From Atkinsonella hypoxylon (taxonomy: Eukaryota > Ascomycota > Sordariomycetes > Hypocreales > Clavicipitaceae): a stretch of 64,000 nucleotides of DNA. A program made the position numbers and the translations under genes. Positions 46,860 to 58,752 of the stretch are shown one piece after another; position 1 is the first letter of the stretch; each line of letters starts with the position of its first letter. The notes below the pieces were generated by a model. The model saw nothing but the letters and a program-made list of their open reading frames with translations, was not told the DNA's origin and searched no databases. The DNA is taken from contig JFHB01000124.1 of assembly GCA_000729835.1 (NCBI GenBank), positions 1 to 64,000 of the forward strand, read 5' to 3'.

Positions 46860-48694
46860 TTAATCTTCATTTTCATCCACGCGCGGCCGTTTCGACTCAC
46901 GACTCTCCCCTTGCTGCAACCCGTAGCCCCTTTTGGAAGATGAGTTCTGGTCCACTTCGGAGAGAAATTTGTCGACATTGAACGGATCGGCTACTTCTTT
47001 TTGGAATTGTACTGGGCCTTCGCGAGCCTGGGCTGCAGTGTTAGTGGACGGTCATGTTTCCCCTCTCCTTTCATAGCTCAAAGGAAAAATATGATAGAAT
47101 GGGACTGGCGGATACGTACCTCTGCATCTGCTACACCCTTAAAGGTGCCCTTTCCGAGAGCTTCTCCGAACCGACTTGTTTTTTGGATTCTGGCCATCTC
47201 CTTATCGCCGGCTTCAGGGTCATCATCATCCATATTGGTGCGCGGTCGATAGATACTGCTGATGGCATCTTGTGCTGCGAACAGCGGCTTATCGTAGTGA
47301 TTGTCTTCGTTGAAGCCACTGTCGAACCCGCTCGTCTGGTTAAACAGACGTGAGTCGTACATGGTCTCCTTGGACTGAGTAGGCTTGGCCAGGCCCAGTG
47401 CTATCTTTTCCGAAATGTCTCGATTCTGCTCTCGAGCCAAGACTTGCATACGACGCTCAGCGCCCATACGGCCTTGTCGAAGCTTTCTCTCTTCTTCCTT
47501 TTGCTTCTCTCGTCGAGCCTTCTCGCGCTCCTGAATCTCAGCATCTTCACTGTCGGATGCTGAGTCCGACCCGCTGTAGCTTTGTGACTGTGACCGTGAT
47601 CGCGAACCCTGTGAGTCGGACGACCTTCTTCTTCCCCGTCCAGCTGCCGCACGCTCTTCTCTTGCTTTTTGAGCAAGTGCGCGTAGATTCTCGTCCTTTT
47701 GTGCCTTTTCTTTCTCGGCCAGCCGTTGTTGCATCAAGGCTCGCTGCTGAACCTCTTCACGTGCGTGTCTCTCTGCCATCTTGACAGCCTCTGCAAATTG
47801 AGCGTGCTTATCGTTGATGGTGATATCCTGCAGGCCGCGGCCATCAGCCGCAAGACGCTTGTCTAGCGGAACTGTAAAACCTTTCGGGTTCTTCCAATTC
47901 GATATTGGTGGCGGGATTTTCCACATCTCCTGGTCCTCGGCCGTAAGCTTTCGAGGCGGTGAGTGCATCACTGGCGGGGGCGGCGATGGTGGCCCTCTGG
48001 GTATCTTCTTGTGTTTGAACTTTGGTGGTTCAAGCGGATCTCGCTGTCGCTCGACAATCTTCATAATACGGTCTTGCTTCTTCGAATTATCCCCCATCTG
48101 GCTGGCGGGTGTATATCGCACAAACGTCGGATCACCTCGCTGTCCAACATTGATGTTTTTCGGTCTCTGGGCAGCCACAGCACCATTGACAAGCGCTGCC
48201 AGTGCATTCTTCGTCTTCTCAGTCGTAGCCGCCACGGATTCCTTGTCGGGCCTGGAAAGGTCAATTTCGCCAGCATCGGCCCGCTGTCTGAGGGGTATAA
48301 GATCTTTGAATGAAGTATGGATAATTCGCCCCTGGCTGTGCCCTTGTCGCGCGATCGCATCATACTTGACTTTGCCTTCGCCGTCAACCTGCACCGTCAA
48401 CGCGTTGCTGGTCGTTGCATCTTTTTTCCCCATATCCAGAGGATACTGAGCAACTGGAATCTCAGGAAAAGCGCCGCCCCCTCCAAAATCCTCTTGCGAT
48501 CGTGGCCGCCATCCTGAACGTTGTCCATACGGCGGCGGACCCGATCTCTTCAACACAATCTGCGTCTCGTCAATCTGGCCAGCACCGACAATGCGAGGAC
48601 CTCGCTGCTGTGATCTTGAAGGCACCTCCTCTTCCTCACCTGTGTACTTTGGCTTCGGCAGCGACGCCTGCAGTGAAGCTGCGATCGACGCCAT
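46860..48694 (-). CDS. PRP45: SNW/SKIP domain splicing factor Prp45
   Basis: Exons 47120-48694 and 46860-47027 (intron 47028-47119, GTACGT...CCCAG, phase 0) give 580 aa. Prp45/SNW1 is a scaffold of activated spliceosomes, binding Prp22 and Prp46 partners and U2/U6. The SNW core is clear: GPPPYGQRSGWRPRSQEDFGGGGAFPEI, KYDAIARQGH, SKKQDRIMKIVERQRDPLEPPKFKHKKIPRGPPSPPPPVMHSPPRKLTAEDQEMWKIPPPISNWKNPKGFTVPLDKRLAADGRG. After it come a charged coiled-coil and an RS-like segment (SRSRSQSQS). The last exon supplies the usual REGPVQFQKEVADPFNVDKFL and KRPRVD end. Complete. The start at 48694 is the only ATG near SIAASLQASLP. Confidence 0.96.
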
Positions 48695-49158
48695 TGTATT
48701 ATTGAGCAGATGCTGTCGAGAAAGGGCCAATTTGATGTGAGTTGAGTCTGGTAGGAAGAATTTCAGATGTGGCGCATCTATATGTGGCTGAGCATCTGCC
48801 CCCCCCCCCCCCCAACCGGCACCTACGGTCGTCACAGGAGCAGGTCTGCCTGTGAAATAAAGACATAGTTGAAGTTGAGAAATTAATAAAACAAGGTGAG
48901 TACTTTGAACATGGACACATCATCGTAATTTCGGACACTGAATGATTATATGACCACCTTTAATTCGATCCAGCAGGAGCACCTTGCTCGCTGGGCACTT
49001 TCACATCGTCCACGCCAACGGCAAAATAAGAACTACGACCGTTATTTTCAATGCCCATAAATATACATATTTTTCCATGTCGGCCACTCTCCCATTTTGC
49101 CCCTTTTCCGCATGCGCCTCGTGACATCCTAACCAATAGTAAATGCCAAGCAAATATC

Positions 49159-50039
49159 TTAAACGTATCCCTTGCGGGCACCCTGGATTGTGCGTCGTTA
49201 GCTAAAGCCTAGGACTCAGTCTCTTGTACTAAGAGCGACCTACCTGGAAGAAGAAGCGGACAACAAAGACCTGCAAAGCACCCATACACACAATCAAGCC
49301 AATCTGGATCATGCTGAAATTGACGATTCGCTTCTCAGTGCTATTGACCGTGGAGAAGTTGCGGTTCTCGCGCGTGCGGAAGTACTTTTGGTTTCGCGAA
49401 ATGGTTGACAGTTGGCTGGAAATCTTGATGAGGGAGTCTTCAAGCTCGGATGTCTGCTCGGGACTGGTACCTTGCTTAGAAGGTAATTGCGCAGTTCGGA
49501 TCTCGTTTTCAACCTGCTTGTCGTTAGTCTCATGGTTCACGCCACCAAATCCGGCCCAAGGTTACGACGAACCGAAATCTCAAAGTCGACAAATTTCTCA
49601 GCGAATGTGCTCATCTCGTTGTTGAAGCAGAAAGAGTATTCTCCAGCATGTTGTGCAGTGAAAACAAAATCACCTTGGCGCTCCTTTTCCCCCTGCAAGA
49701 TGACTTTGCCGTTGGGTCCCTCGACGAGGTAGTCTACATCGAATGAACCGCCGGATTGGACCTGCACGATAGCTTCAAGTCAGCAACGGCCCCGGGCCAG
49801 TTTGGAGAGTCTGTGTGCGTGCGTGCGTGCGTGCGTGTGTGTGTGTGTGTGTGTGTGTAGATTCAAGATGCGGCATTTGTTCGTACAGCGAAGTAGAATG
49901 CAACTTTCTCATCGTCCTTCTTGGTGTCGACATAGAAACAGGCCTTCTCGTGAGCATCAAGCTTGTAGGTCAAGGCCGTCGCAGTAACATCAGTCACCAA
50001 GCAGGCAACCAAGCCTGCAGCTACTGTGGTTAGCCTCAT
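49159..50039 (-). CDS. p24 (emp24/gp25L) family cargo receptor
   Basis: Exons 49887-50039, 49573-49761, 49244-49513 and 49159-49182 (all phase 0) give 211 aa. It has a signal peptide (MRLTTVAAGLVACLVTDVTA). The GOLD domain has its two cysteines (HEKACFYVD and EYSFCFNNE), with GGSFDVDYLVEGPNG and MSTFAEKFVDFEIS. A coiled coil follows (ELEDSLIKISSQLSTISRNQKYFRTRENRN), then a single transmembrane helix (MIQIGLIVCMGALQVFVVRFFF), and the short cytosolic tail FFFQGARKGYV comes partly from an eight-codon last exon. The p24 proteins cycle between ER and Golgi in COPII/COPI vesicles. Which subfamily (Erp, Emp24, Erv25) I cannot fix. Intron 1 holds a (GT)n microsatellite. It diverges from the PhoD gene. 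Confidence 0.93.
49811..49858 (+). repeat. (GT)n/(GCGT)n microsatellite in an intron
   Basis: GTGCGT units passing into a pure GT run, inside intron 1 of the p24 gene; on the coding strand it is a CA run. Confidence 0.9.
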
Positions 50040-50557
50040 TTTGGCGGTGCTTGGATCCGGACTGATCGCGTGCAACGAGGGTTGGCAAGTCGAATCGTAG
50101 CAACAGAGTTCCCGTCTTTTGTGCACCGTGGCTCGTTCCTAGCTTGGAATGCCTGTCGGCGGCACCACACACAGTAGATTGCTGCCAAAGGGGGCCCAAA
50201 GGGACCACGCTTCCCGCTCGGCGCCGGATTTTCGCACCAACCGACCTTTGCCGCTATTTATGAAGCCTAGCCATCTTTGGTCCCACCAGTTGCATCCTCC
50301 TAATTTGGCTCGCCTATCAATTACATGACGTGCCAGATTCCGTACTCCGTACGCACCCCTCGACCACCAATCTTGCCCCCCTTCTTCATCTTGCATGGCG
50401 CCCCGTCGTGATGCGTTCTGACGTACTCCATCCGTTTCAGTACCTTTCCTGATTGCCCTGGCCTCGCCATGACATTTTCATTATTCTAGCTCGTCAGCAT
50501 ACTAAAAATACACTTCGTCATCTCTCTCTTAGCTGCTCCTATCTTGCGCCTTGCACA

Positions 50558-52589
50558 ATGTCGCTGCAAGCAAAAGTCGCCAAGGTGACCTCGGTCGCCT
50601 TGCGAATATCTGCAATCTTATTCTTCAGATTTGTGAGTATTGCCAACTAGTGTGCGTATTTCAAAATCGGTGTCGACTAACCTCACTTCAAAGTTTCCCG
50701 TATGATGCTCAATCGGCCACTCCCTTATCCATGCGCTCACCATTTACAGGCACACTTCCCCTCAATCACTTTTGCGCTCTTCGCCATCTATCTCCCAGCC
50801 TTCATCGCAAGCTCCCTCGCTGGAACTGAGGTCAAGGTGCTCGACGACAAAGTTGATATAACAGTCAAGCAGACGGCCGTCACTCCCGAAACTCCGCTTC
50901 TTACAGAAAATGGCCACGCAGCTGAGCCTGAGATCGTGGCCGAAGAGATCGACGTCGAAGAAAATATCATAATCGGGGAGAAACATGAGCGCCCATGGAA
51001 GGTTTTACTCTACGGGGCTCCAAGTACCGCGCGACCAATACTGTCCTTGCTAACTCTCTTGATCAACATTACTTTGGTTGGATTAACCGCCGATGCGCTT
51101 TATCGTGCACGATGGTACTACAAGGCCGAGGATTTGTCTTTTGTTCGCCTTGGATATGTCTCTCCGAATGAAGCTCGTTTTCTCATTCGCGAGCCAGATC
51201 AAACACAGTTGCCGGTGACGCTGCAGATTCGCGTTCAAGGAACAGAGCCGCTGTTTGAGGATGCTGCCTGGCACATGGCCGCTGACGTCAAGTCGACAAC
51301 TCAGGAGACAGACTTTACAAGTGCACTTACTGTACCGTTGAGATATGCCGACCAGCGTTGGTATGAGTGGAAGACGTCTAATAACCACACCGGTGCTTTT
51401 CTTACCCCTCCTAAACCCGGCAGCATGCCCACGGTTAATGATGGCAAGTTTACATTTCTTTCAACATCCTGCATTTTGCCACGGTTCCCGTACAATCCAT
51501 TGGACCATGCCCTCGCAATTCCCGGCCTCCGTCATTTAGCCAAAAAACTTCCCGATTTAGGCGCCCAGTTTATGCTGTTCTTGGGCGATTTTATCTACGT
51601 CGATGTTCCGAAGCGCTTCGGAAAATCCACCGAGGAATATCGCATGCAGTATCGGCAAGTGTATGCATCTCCTGATTGGCCTGCCGTGTCCCAGAATTTG
51701 AGCTGGATTCACGTTCTGGATGATCACGAAATTTCCAATGACTGGTCCTCTAACAGCACAGGTGTATACAACACTGCTGTTGGTCCCTGGCACACCTATC
51801 AGGCTAGCGTGAATCCACCTACTGCTGTCATGGCCGGAACGAGAAGTCAAAGACGTAAGGATGCCACCTGGTACGAATTTATACAGGGCCCAGCCAGCTT
51901 TTTCTTGCTGGACACCAGGAGTTACCGGTCCAGCAATAACAAACCTTTCGACGAAGAACACAAGACTATGCTAGGGCCCGATCAATTAGCGGATTTCTTG
52001 GCTTGGTTAGCCCGGCCCGAGCCCAAGGGCGTTAAGTGGAAGTTTGTGGCCTCGTCTGTTCCGTTCACCAAGAACTGGCCTGTGAACGTCAAGGACACTT
52101 GGGGTGGCTTTCTGATGGAGAGGAAGAAGATTCTTGAGGGCATGTGGGATGCTGGTGCTCGTGGCAACACCGTCGTCATTCTCTCTGGAGATCGTCATGA
52201 ATTTGCAGCTACGAAATTTCCGCCGCCTCTTGGGTCTAGATGGTCTGAATCAGCGACCGCCTACGAATTCTCCACCAGCCCATTGAACCAGTTCGCATCT
52301 CCAATCCCTACGTACAAGCAGACGGATGAAGAAGATGTCGAGTTAAGGTAAGTTGCAAAAAAAGAGTCGAAATCATCGTAGAATGTACACTAAAAACAGT
52401 ATCAGATACATACCATCTGGAAGGTCCAAGTTTGGCTCTTTTACCATTGAAAATATTGACGGCGAAAGCACGTTGCAATATCATCTGTATATCGACGGGG
52501 TAGAGCGATGGAGCACGCAATTTACCCAGCCTGCTGTAGAGGAGGCCAGTGCTGCCGGGTCATTTTGGGATCGACTCAAATTCATGTAG
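50558..52589 (+). CDS. PhoD-like metallophosphatase, membrane-anchored
   Basis: Exons 50558-50632, 50750-52347 and 52400-52589 (phases 0 and 2) encode 620 aa. The ATG at 50558 opens a hydrophobic N-terminus continued in exon 2 (FRF|AHFPSITFALFAIYLPAFIASSL), and another helix follows at about residues 125-150 (PILSLLTLLINITLVGLTADAL). The PhoD domain carries CILPRFPYNPLDHALAI, the metal ligand segment LFLGDFIYVD, HVLDDHEISNDW, FLLDTRSYRSS and a late SGDRHEFAATKF. These are PhoD (alkaline phosphatase D) motifs; relatives cleave phosphate mono- and diesters. Two N-terminal helices suggest a membrane protein with an extracytosolic or luminal catalytic domain. Substrate unknown. Confidence 0.9.
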
Positions 52590-53130
52590 AGGCGACATGA
52601 GCAAACGGGTGCTCAGGGCGTCGGTTTGGTTTTATGGTATTTGGCAAGGCGGTCGGGTGCAAAAGAAGTTGGTGTATTTTTGTGTTCCAGCGTGATACCC
52701 TTTCATTTCTTTCGTGCAAAGACAGGTGGCACTTCGTGGGCACTTCGTGGCTCGTATATTTCAATACTCCCTTAATCCATCAGCACCATGTGCCCTGCTT
52801 TCAGTTGCTAAATTTTAGCCCACATTTAGTAGAAGCGGCCAAGAAAGAACACATCCATGCGTCGCTAGCATTCAAGCATGATACTATACAACGAATGGGA
52901 AGTAAGGATGGTTTGGTGTTTCAGTTTGCGGGGCACTCGTTGGCTCCACCTCTCTAAGGCTTTCTTAATAGAAATTAGACACACCGCCTACCCAAGGCCC
53001 TTCAATCGAAGAAAACTTACACGGCAGAATTCCAAGACTTTCCCGTGTTGTGTAAAGCAGTGTGCCGGCCAATACCGACAACTGGAAGCCAAACAAAGAT
53101 ATCCAGCTATTTGCAGCGCGTTAAATCAGA

Positions 53131-54051
53131 ATGGCAGGCCATAAAAAACGTGCATTTAACGCCAAACAGCAGAGACCGTGGAAAAAGCAAAAGCGACAAC
53201 AACAATATAACAGCGACTCCAGTAGCGACGACGATCAGCAGGAGAGTTTCAACGCCGTCAACTTGCTCGATTCCGACGATGACGTGCACAACGCCACAGC
53301 TCAAGATGCTGTCGAGCTTGACAACCCTAGTAACGACTCATCGAGCTCGGAAGATGAACGTCCTGCCTTGAAGAAGACCAAGCAGCCCAGGTCGGATCCT
53401 GCCGCAGCATCAGATAACGACGAAGAGCAAAACAGTCCTGATAATGACGATGACGACAATGACAACAACGACGACGAAGAGGATTCAGAGATCGACGACT
53501 ATGACATAGACTCGGATAATGATACGCGCAAGGCTAAGTCGAAGAGAAACGACCCCACCGCATTCGCCACGTCCATCTCCAAAATCCTCTCCACCAAGCT
53601 ATCTACCTCAAAACGCTCCGACCCGGTCTTGTCACGGAGTGCCGCCGCGCACGAAGCATCCAAAGCAGCCGTCGACAGCGCCCTTGAAGCCAAAGCCAGA
53701 AAACATCTCAAAGACCAGAAGAAAAAAGCGCTCGAGAAGGGACGCATCAGAGATGTACTGGTCGCCACCCGTGACGACACTACCGACGAGCCCCAGGAGT
53801 CAACGGCACAGACTCTCGAGACGGAGAGGAAATTGCGAAAAGTTGCGCAGAGAGGTGTGGTCAAGTTGTTTAATGCGGTGAGAGCGGCGCAGGTCAAGGC
53901 TTTGGAGGCGGAAAAGGAAGCTAGGAGAGATGGGACAATTGGCATGAATAATCGTGAGGCCAAGGTGAATGAACTGAGTAAGAAGGGATTTCTGGACTTG
54001 ATAGCTTCGGGTGGCGGAGGCCTGAAAAAGGGTGGCTTGGAGGAGGCGTAG
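53131..54051 (+). CDS. RRP15: ribosomal RNA-processing protein 15
   Basis: Intronless, 306 aa, ATG at 53131. The N-terminal half is basic (KKRAFNAKQQRPWKKQKR), then very acidic (long Asp/Asn/Glu runs, including DDDDNDNNDDEEDSE). The conserved Rrp15 domain begins near NDPTAFATSISKILSTKLSTSKRSDPVLSRS, continues through KARKHLKDQKKKALEKGRIRDVL, then TLETERKLRKVAQRGVVKLFNAVRAAQ, and ends NELSKKGFLDLIASGG. In yeast the protein is a pre-60S factor required for cleavage and processing of 27S pre-rRNA in the nucleolus. Convergent with the ferredoxin gene. Confidence 0.95.
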   Translation: MAGHKKRAFNAKQQRPWKKQKRQQQYNSDSSSDDDQQESFNAVNLLDSDDDVHNATAQDAVELDNPSNDSSSSEDERPALKKTKQPRSDPAAASDNDEEQNSPDNDDDDNDNNDDEEDSEIDDYDIDSDNDTRKAKSKRNDPTAFATSISKILSTKLSTSKRSDPVLSRSAAAHEASKAAVDSALEAKARKHLKDQKKKALEKGRIRDVLVATRDDTTDEPQESTAQTLETERKLRKVAQRGVVKLFNAVRAAQVKALEAEKEARRDGTIGMNNREAKVNELSKKGFLDLIASGGGGLKKGGLEEA

Positions 54052-54403
54052 CGTAATGAACGGTCGGCATTCTCAATTTTGAATTGCAACTCTGAGTGGT
54101 TTTCATAAGAGGGGTGTATATAGAAGGTATATATGTATGTATATAGAACCCTTTTCGGCTTGGAAATGCAAATCATAGATGCCCTCTTTCATGAAAGGAT
54201 GCTGGGTACGCCGCAACTCTCTTACTGTTACAAGTCTTCTCCCCCTTTCCTACCGCCATCTCGGTCCCGGAGTATCCTTTTCTATTCTATCCTACATATT
54301 GTTTAGGAAAGACAGCCACACTGGCATTGGCGTATTCAACAGACTGTTTTGTTACATCTTGCCTGTCCCGGACAGTACCTAGTACATCCGTCCGAATAGT
54401 CCC

Positions 54404-55041
54404 TCACTGAAAATCACTGGCCTGCAGATTCCGCGTCATTGATGGCAACTTGACCACCAGACCATCAAGCTCCTTGGTCATCTTCACCTGGCACCCAAGT
54501 CTGCTCGTCTCGGTGAGGCCAAAGGCCAGGTCTAACATGTCGTTTTCGTCGTCCTCGGGCTCGGGCATCTTATCGTAGTATTCTTCGTCGGCGACAATGA
54601 CATGGCAGGTAGAGCATGCGCAAGATCCCCCACAGGCCCCCTCCATTTCGAGGTCATTCGCTTGAGCAATGTCTAGCAGGTTATCGCCCGCTGAGACTGC
54701 GAATTTGTGCTCCTGGCCGTCCTTTTCCACGAACGTGACGTACAGTCTATGGAAACGTCAGTGGCCGGGCGAGAAATTCAGCCCTGTGATGCGGTCCGGA
54801 CTTACTCTTCGCCTGGCTTGGGGGGATCGACGTGGCCGTGGTGTGTAGGGGGAGTGGTGGAAAAGGATCGCTGGGAGATTGTGGATAGACAATGCGCCGC
54901 GGGTGCGACTGTGCGGGCCTGACGGCATGTTTTGACTGCGAAAGAGGTCGTTCGAGCTGGACGAGTTTGTTGCGCGCGTCGGCAGAATTCTGTGGGCAAT
55001 GCTGCGAGGCGCGATACGATGGTCCTTGAGGCAGACGGCAT
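54404..55041 (-). CDS. YAH1: mitochondrial 2Fe-2S ferredoxin (adrenodoxin/Yah1 type)
   Basis: Exons 54806-55041 and 54404-54746 (intron 54747-54805, GTAAGT...CATAG, phase 2) give 192 aa. The first 60 or so residues are Arg/Ser/Ala/Thr-rich with almost no acid, a mitochondrial presequence. The ferredoxin domain: LYVTFVEKDGQEHKF, then the cluster ligands C117-x5-C123-x2-C126 (GACGGSCACSTCHVIV) and C164 (SRLGCQVKM). DENDMLDLAFGLT is the adrenodoxin-type acidic helix that contacts ferredoxin reductase. Yah1 supplies electrons for Fe-S assembly, heme A and coenzyme Q synthesis. It is divergent from UGO1 across 532 bp. Confidence 0.96.
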
Positions 55042-55573
55042 GGTTTCGAAAGTGGTTGACGAGTGGATTCAGTACGACTCCGATTCGACGGGACGCCGCG
55101 CGAGATCACGCTCCTTTCTGGCCGTCTCCCTGATGACACCGCAAGATTTTTTCAAAGGAAACGAGTGCAAGTTCCAATTGAGTAAATTGGCGACCTCGTA
55201 CCTCCGAGCAGAGAGGGAAAAGCGGCTTGGAAATGCAGCTCTGATAAGTGGCGGCGGTTAGCAGCGCTCGGTCCACCGGGCGGGCAGCATAGCGGACAGC
55301 AGGGCAGCGCATGTTACTCCGAGACAAAACCCCCAAGGAGAGCACCGCCCCGCAGTCGGGGCCCGGGAAAATGCATTCGCCGCGACCCGCCGCCATCCCC
55401 ATCATCATCATCATCCGAACTTACATTCTCCCAGCCACAAAGACGCCGATGGTTTCATTTTCTGATTCAGAGAGCTAAACCTGCAGCAACGCTCTAATCT
55501 CCCGCCATATGCACGGAACAACAAGCCAGCAAATGCTCCTCCTCCTGCCCATCCTCCTCTCGCATCATCGGCC

Positions 55574-57206
55574 ATGAGCACGCACAGAGAGGCCGTGAAT
55601 CCCCTGCGACCCTACTACAGGGCACCCGTCATCGGCGAGACGGCGGATCCTGTAACGGAAGCAGGCGCAAGTCGTTACAAAGGGGGAAATGCGAGCGTCG
55701 GTGGCGGCGCTCGCTATGCGTCCAAGGCGCGCGACGTGCTTGCCGACATCGACTACAGAGGTTATCTTGACGACTCGTCGCCTCCGGTGATGCACAATGT
55801 CAAGGAGTTGGTGGATGAATTAATCTGGAAGTATACTTCGGTGTTGATGGCGCAGCCGTTCGAGGTGGCCAAGACGATCTTGCAGGCTCGCGACCAAGAC
55901 GAGAATGCTGCACTCGTTGCTGCGGATCCAGAAGCACTGCAGCGGCAAAAAGGTCGGCCAGGCTCGATATACGACGTGAGTACATGTTGAATTTTGTTTG
56001 TGCCTGGTGCACAGACTGTGGAGGAACAGCAACTAATTGGCCAACTTTGTCATTCAGTACCACGACTCTGATTCAGAGGATGAAGAGGCATTATATTTTA
56101 CATCGAACGTTCCTGGCACGCCGACGTCGTCATATCATAAAAGTCTCAGACACCATCGTCCACAGTCACCGTTAGAGTCACCGCAAGTTATTACCAAGAA
56201 GGCCGTGATTCCCGAGCACTACATCAACCTTTGTCGACCAGACTCTGTCCTCGACGTTATCAGTCAACTTTGGCAGAAGGACGGCGCCTGGGGTGTATGG
56301 AAAGGTGCAAATGCAACATTCCTATATACTGTTCTGCAGTCACTGTTGGAAAATTGGGGAAGGAGCTTTCTGGGCGCCATTTTCAATGTCCCGGACCTAG
56401 GCGTCAAAGATGACATTGACCGACTGATTGATATTGCTTCACCGTATCCCTGGGCGTCTTTGTTTGTGGCAGCTGGTGCCGCCGTTGTTACCGGTGTACT
56501 TCTTTCGCCACTGGACCTCGTTCGTACACGGTATGTTGTGGCCGGCTGTTTTTTATTGGTGATCACATCGCTGGTGTCCTTTCGCCTGTCAGCTAACTTC
56601 TTCAGTCTAATCATGACGCCCATCTCCAAGGGCCAGCGCCGAACCCTTGCCATGCTGCGCGCGCTTCCTTCTTACCTCTGTCCGTCAGCAATCGCGCTTC
56701 CTACCATTTTTAACTCGCTTGTACACCCCTTATTAACGCTCTCCACACCCCTCGTGCTTCGGACCCGGTTCATGATCGACAGCCAGGTGTCACCAATGAC
56801 CTTCTCTATTGCCAAGTTCTTTGCTTCTTCTGCCGCAGTCCTCGTGAAGCTGCCATTGGAAACCGTACTTCGCCGTGGTCAAATGGCAGTCTTGTCCGGA
56901 CCGGATTATGTCCGAGCGTTGGGGGGCAAAGAGCAGAAGCTTGAGACAATTGTTCCAGTTGGCCGATATAACGGACTCATTGGCACAATGTACCACATCA
57001 TAAAGGAAGAAGGCACGCGAGAGAATCCTGCCTCAGTCAAAGCCACGGGTAAAAAGGGCAAAGCCAAGACTCGATCAGTTCAACCTACGCATCTCAAGGG
57101 CCAGGGCCTGGACGGTCTCTGGCGAGGATGGAAAGTCAACTGGTGGGGCCTTGTTGGTCTCTGGGCTGCCGGCGTGGTAGGCAATGGAGGCGAAGGAGAG
57201 TTTTAG
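55574..57206 (+). CDS. UGO1: mitochondrial fusion/outer-membrane carrier-like protein Ugo1
   Basis: Exons 55574-55975, 56058-56530 and 56606-57206 (phases 0 and 2) give 491 aa. Recognised as an Ugo1-type modified carrier: ELIWKYTSVLMAQPFEVAKTILQAR (the P-F-E-V carrier half-motif), VLDVISQLWQKDGAWGVWKGANATFLYTVLQSLLENW, PWASLFVAAGAAVVTGVLLSPLDLVRTR (PLDLVRTR motif across the intron), and a last motif LVKLPLETVLRRGQM with GLWRGWKVNWWGL. Ugo1 links the fusion GTPases Fzo1 and Mgm1 in yeast. The N-terminus holds a disordered acidic insertion (HDSDSEDEEALYF). A short intron sits inside a codon of the PLDLVRTR motif. Confidence 0.88.
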
Positions 57207-57429
57207 ATTGGGACCTGTATTATTTGTACAATTATGGGAATTTTGGTTTGTTTCTTTGATTTCGCGCTGGAGGCAAACAAGCGCGTCGCTTTTTTTTTTT
57301 TTTTTTGATGCCGCATGGCGTTGCGTTCGGAATATATAATCTCCTCTGCTACGACTCTGATGATATCCACATTTACTACTTCATAGGATTACATTCCGAT
57401 CTGATAATACAAGCAATAATGTGCAGTCC

Positions 57430-58247
57430 CACCGTTGAAGTTGGGGTAAACTGAGTTAGATACGAGGGCTACGACAGTCCAGCCTGGGCTAACAATCCCA
57501 AATCCCCCTAGCGTCTTTGCCTGGAGCATCAAGCAGCAGGATCTCGGATTCGTCGAACCCAGGAGCTTTGGAGGCCCCGACATCATCTGCCACAAGGATG
57601 CCAAGACGGCACAGTCTCACGTTGAAGTCGCTGCGGGAGATGTGCTTTCTCTGCTGTGGACGCCGTGGCCCGAGTCTCACCACGGCCCTGTCACCGATTA
57701 TCTTGCCGGCTGCGATGGGCCTTGCGAGTCAGTCGACAAGACTCAGCTTGAAATTTTCAAAATTAACGGTGCTGGTCTCGTGAAGCAGATTCCTCAGACC
57801 TTTGGTGATGATATTATTATTGCCAACAACAATACCTGGCAGGTCCAGATTCCCGAGAAACTTGCCGCTGGCAACTATATGCTTCGTCACGAGCTCATTG
57901 CTCTACACAGTGCTGGTCAGCCCAACAGCGCCCAGGCATATCCCCAGTGCTTCAACCTGAAGGTTGCTGGGTCTGGTACGTCCAAGCCCGCAGGTGTCAA
58001 GGGCACTGCTCTGTACAAGGCGGCCGATCCTGGGATTCTGGTCAACATCTACCAGTCTAGCCTCGACTATGTCGTTCCTGGCCCGATCTTGATCCCCGGT
58101 GTTTCTTCGTTCATCGCCCAGTCGCCCGTGATGGCCACTGCTACTTCTACCGCTACTCCTGGAGACGCTGATACACCAGCTGTGTCTGATACCTTCGTCA
58201 CGTCTGGCACACCAACTGCCGGAATGATGGCGTTGATGTGCAAGTGA
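57430..58247 (+). pseudogene. AA9 lytic polysaccharide monooxygenase, broken
   Basis: From about 57430 the frame reads TVEVGVN, then TGA (57452-57454) where relatives have Gly, then VRYEGYDSPAWANNPKSP. Next the frame slips one base at a run of five C (57504-57508) and continues as SVFAWSIKQQDLGFVEP to the end at 58247. This is an AA9 domain: PDIICHKDAKTAQSHVEVAAGD, WPESHHGPVTDYL (the second copper His), DNNSW-like segments, LRHELIALHSA, YPQCFNLKV (axial Tyr), and YKAADPGILVNIYQSSLDYVVPGP. No signal peptide and no N-terminal copper His are visible. AA9 enzymes oxidatively cleave cellulose, so this copy should be inactive. A sequencing error could account for the C run, but not for the missing start. 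Confidence 0.8.
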
Positions 58248-58752
58248 CTTACAACAAGGGGTCATTAACTGCAAATTGTACATCATAGTATAGCCCAATT
58301 TGAGAGGGATTTTCCCCGGCACATTGTAAGTATTGTACGCAGTGTACAAATTCGTTTCTCGATTGTCCTTTGGAGACTTCCTACAGGGTATGAGGTTTTC
58401 GAGTATGAAACCGGGTCGGAGGTCACTTCTGCTTTGACAAGATCCATCATCACGTGGGTCCGTCGTAATTGACTACCTACGCAAACATCCCGCAACAATG
58501 CTTGATCTTCTTTCAACTACTTTCACCTCTTTGTGACCCACGCGTCTAGCTTCTTTTGCCATCTTTTGGACCTTTGCAGGTCTGCAAAAACCAGCGTACC
58601 TTGTTTGCGCCTGGGACACGAAATGCCAACCTTTGCATAATTTAACGGGGACTTCTTCCATCCGCCCTGCTTTTTGCCCTTCGGGCTTCGGGTCTGCCTT
58701 CAGGGCCTCGAAAGCTGTTTACCCATTCGCATTCGCATTTCGCTGACGAAAC

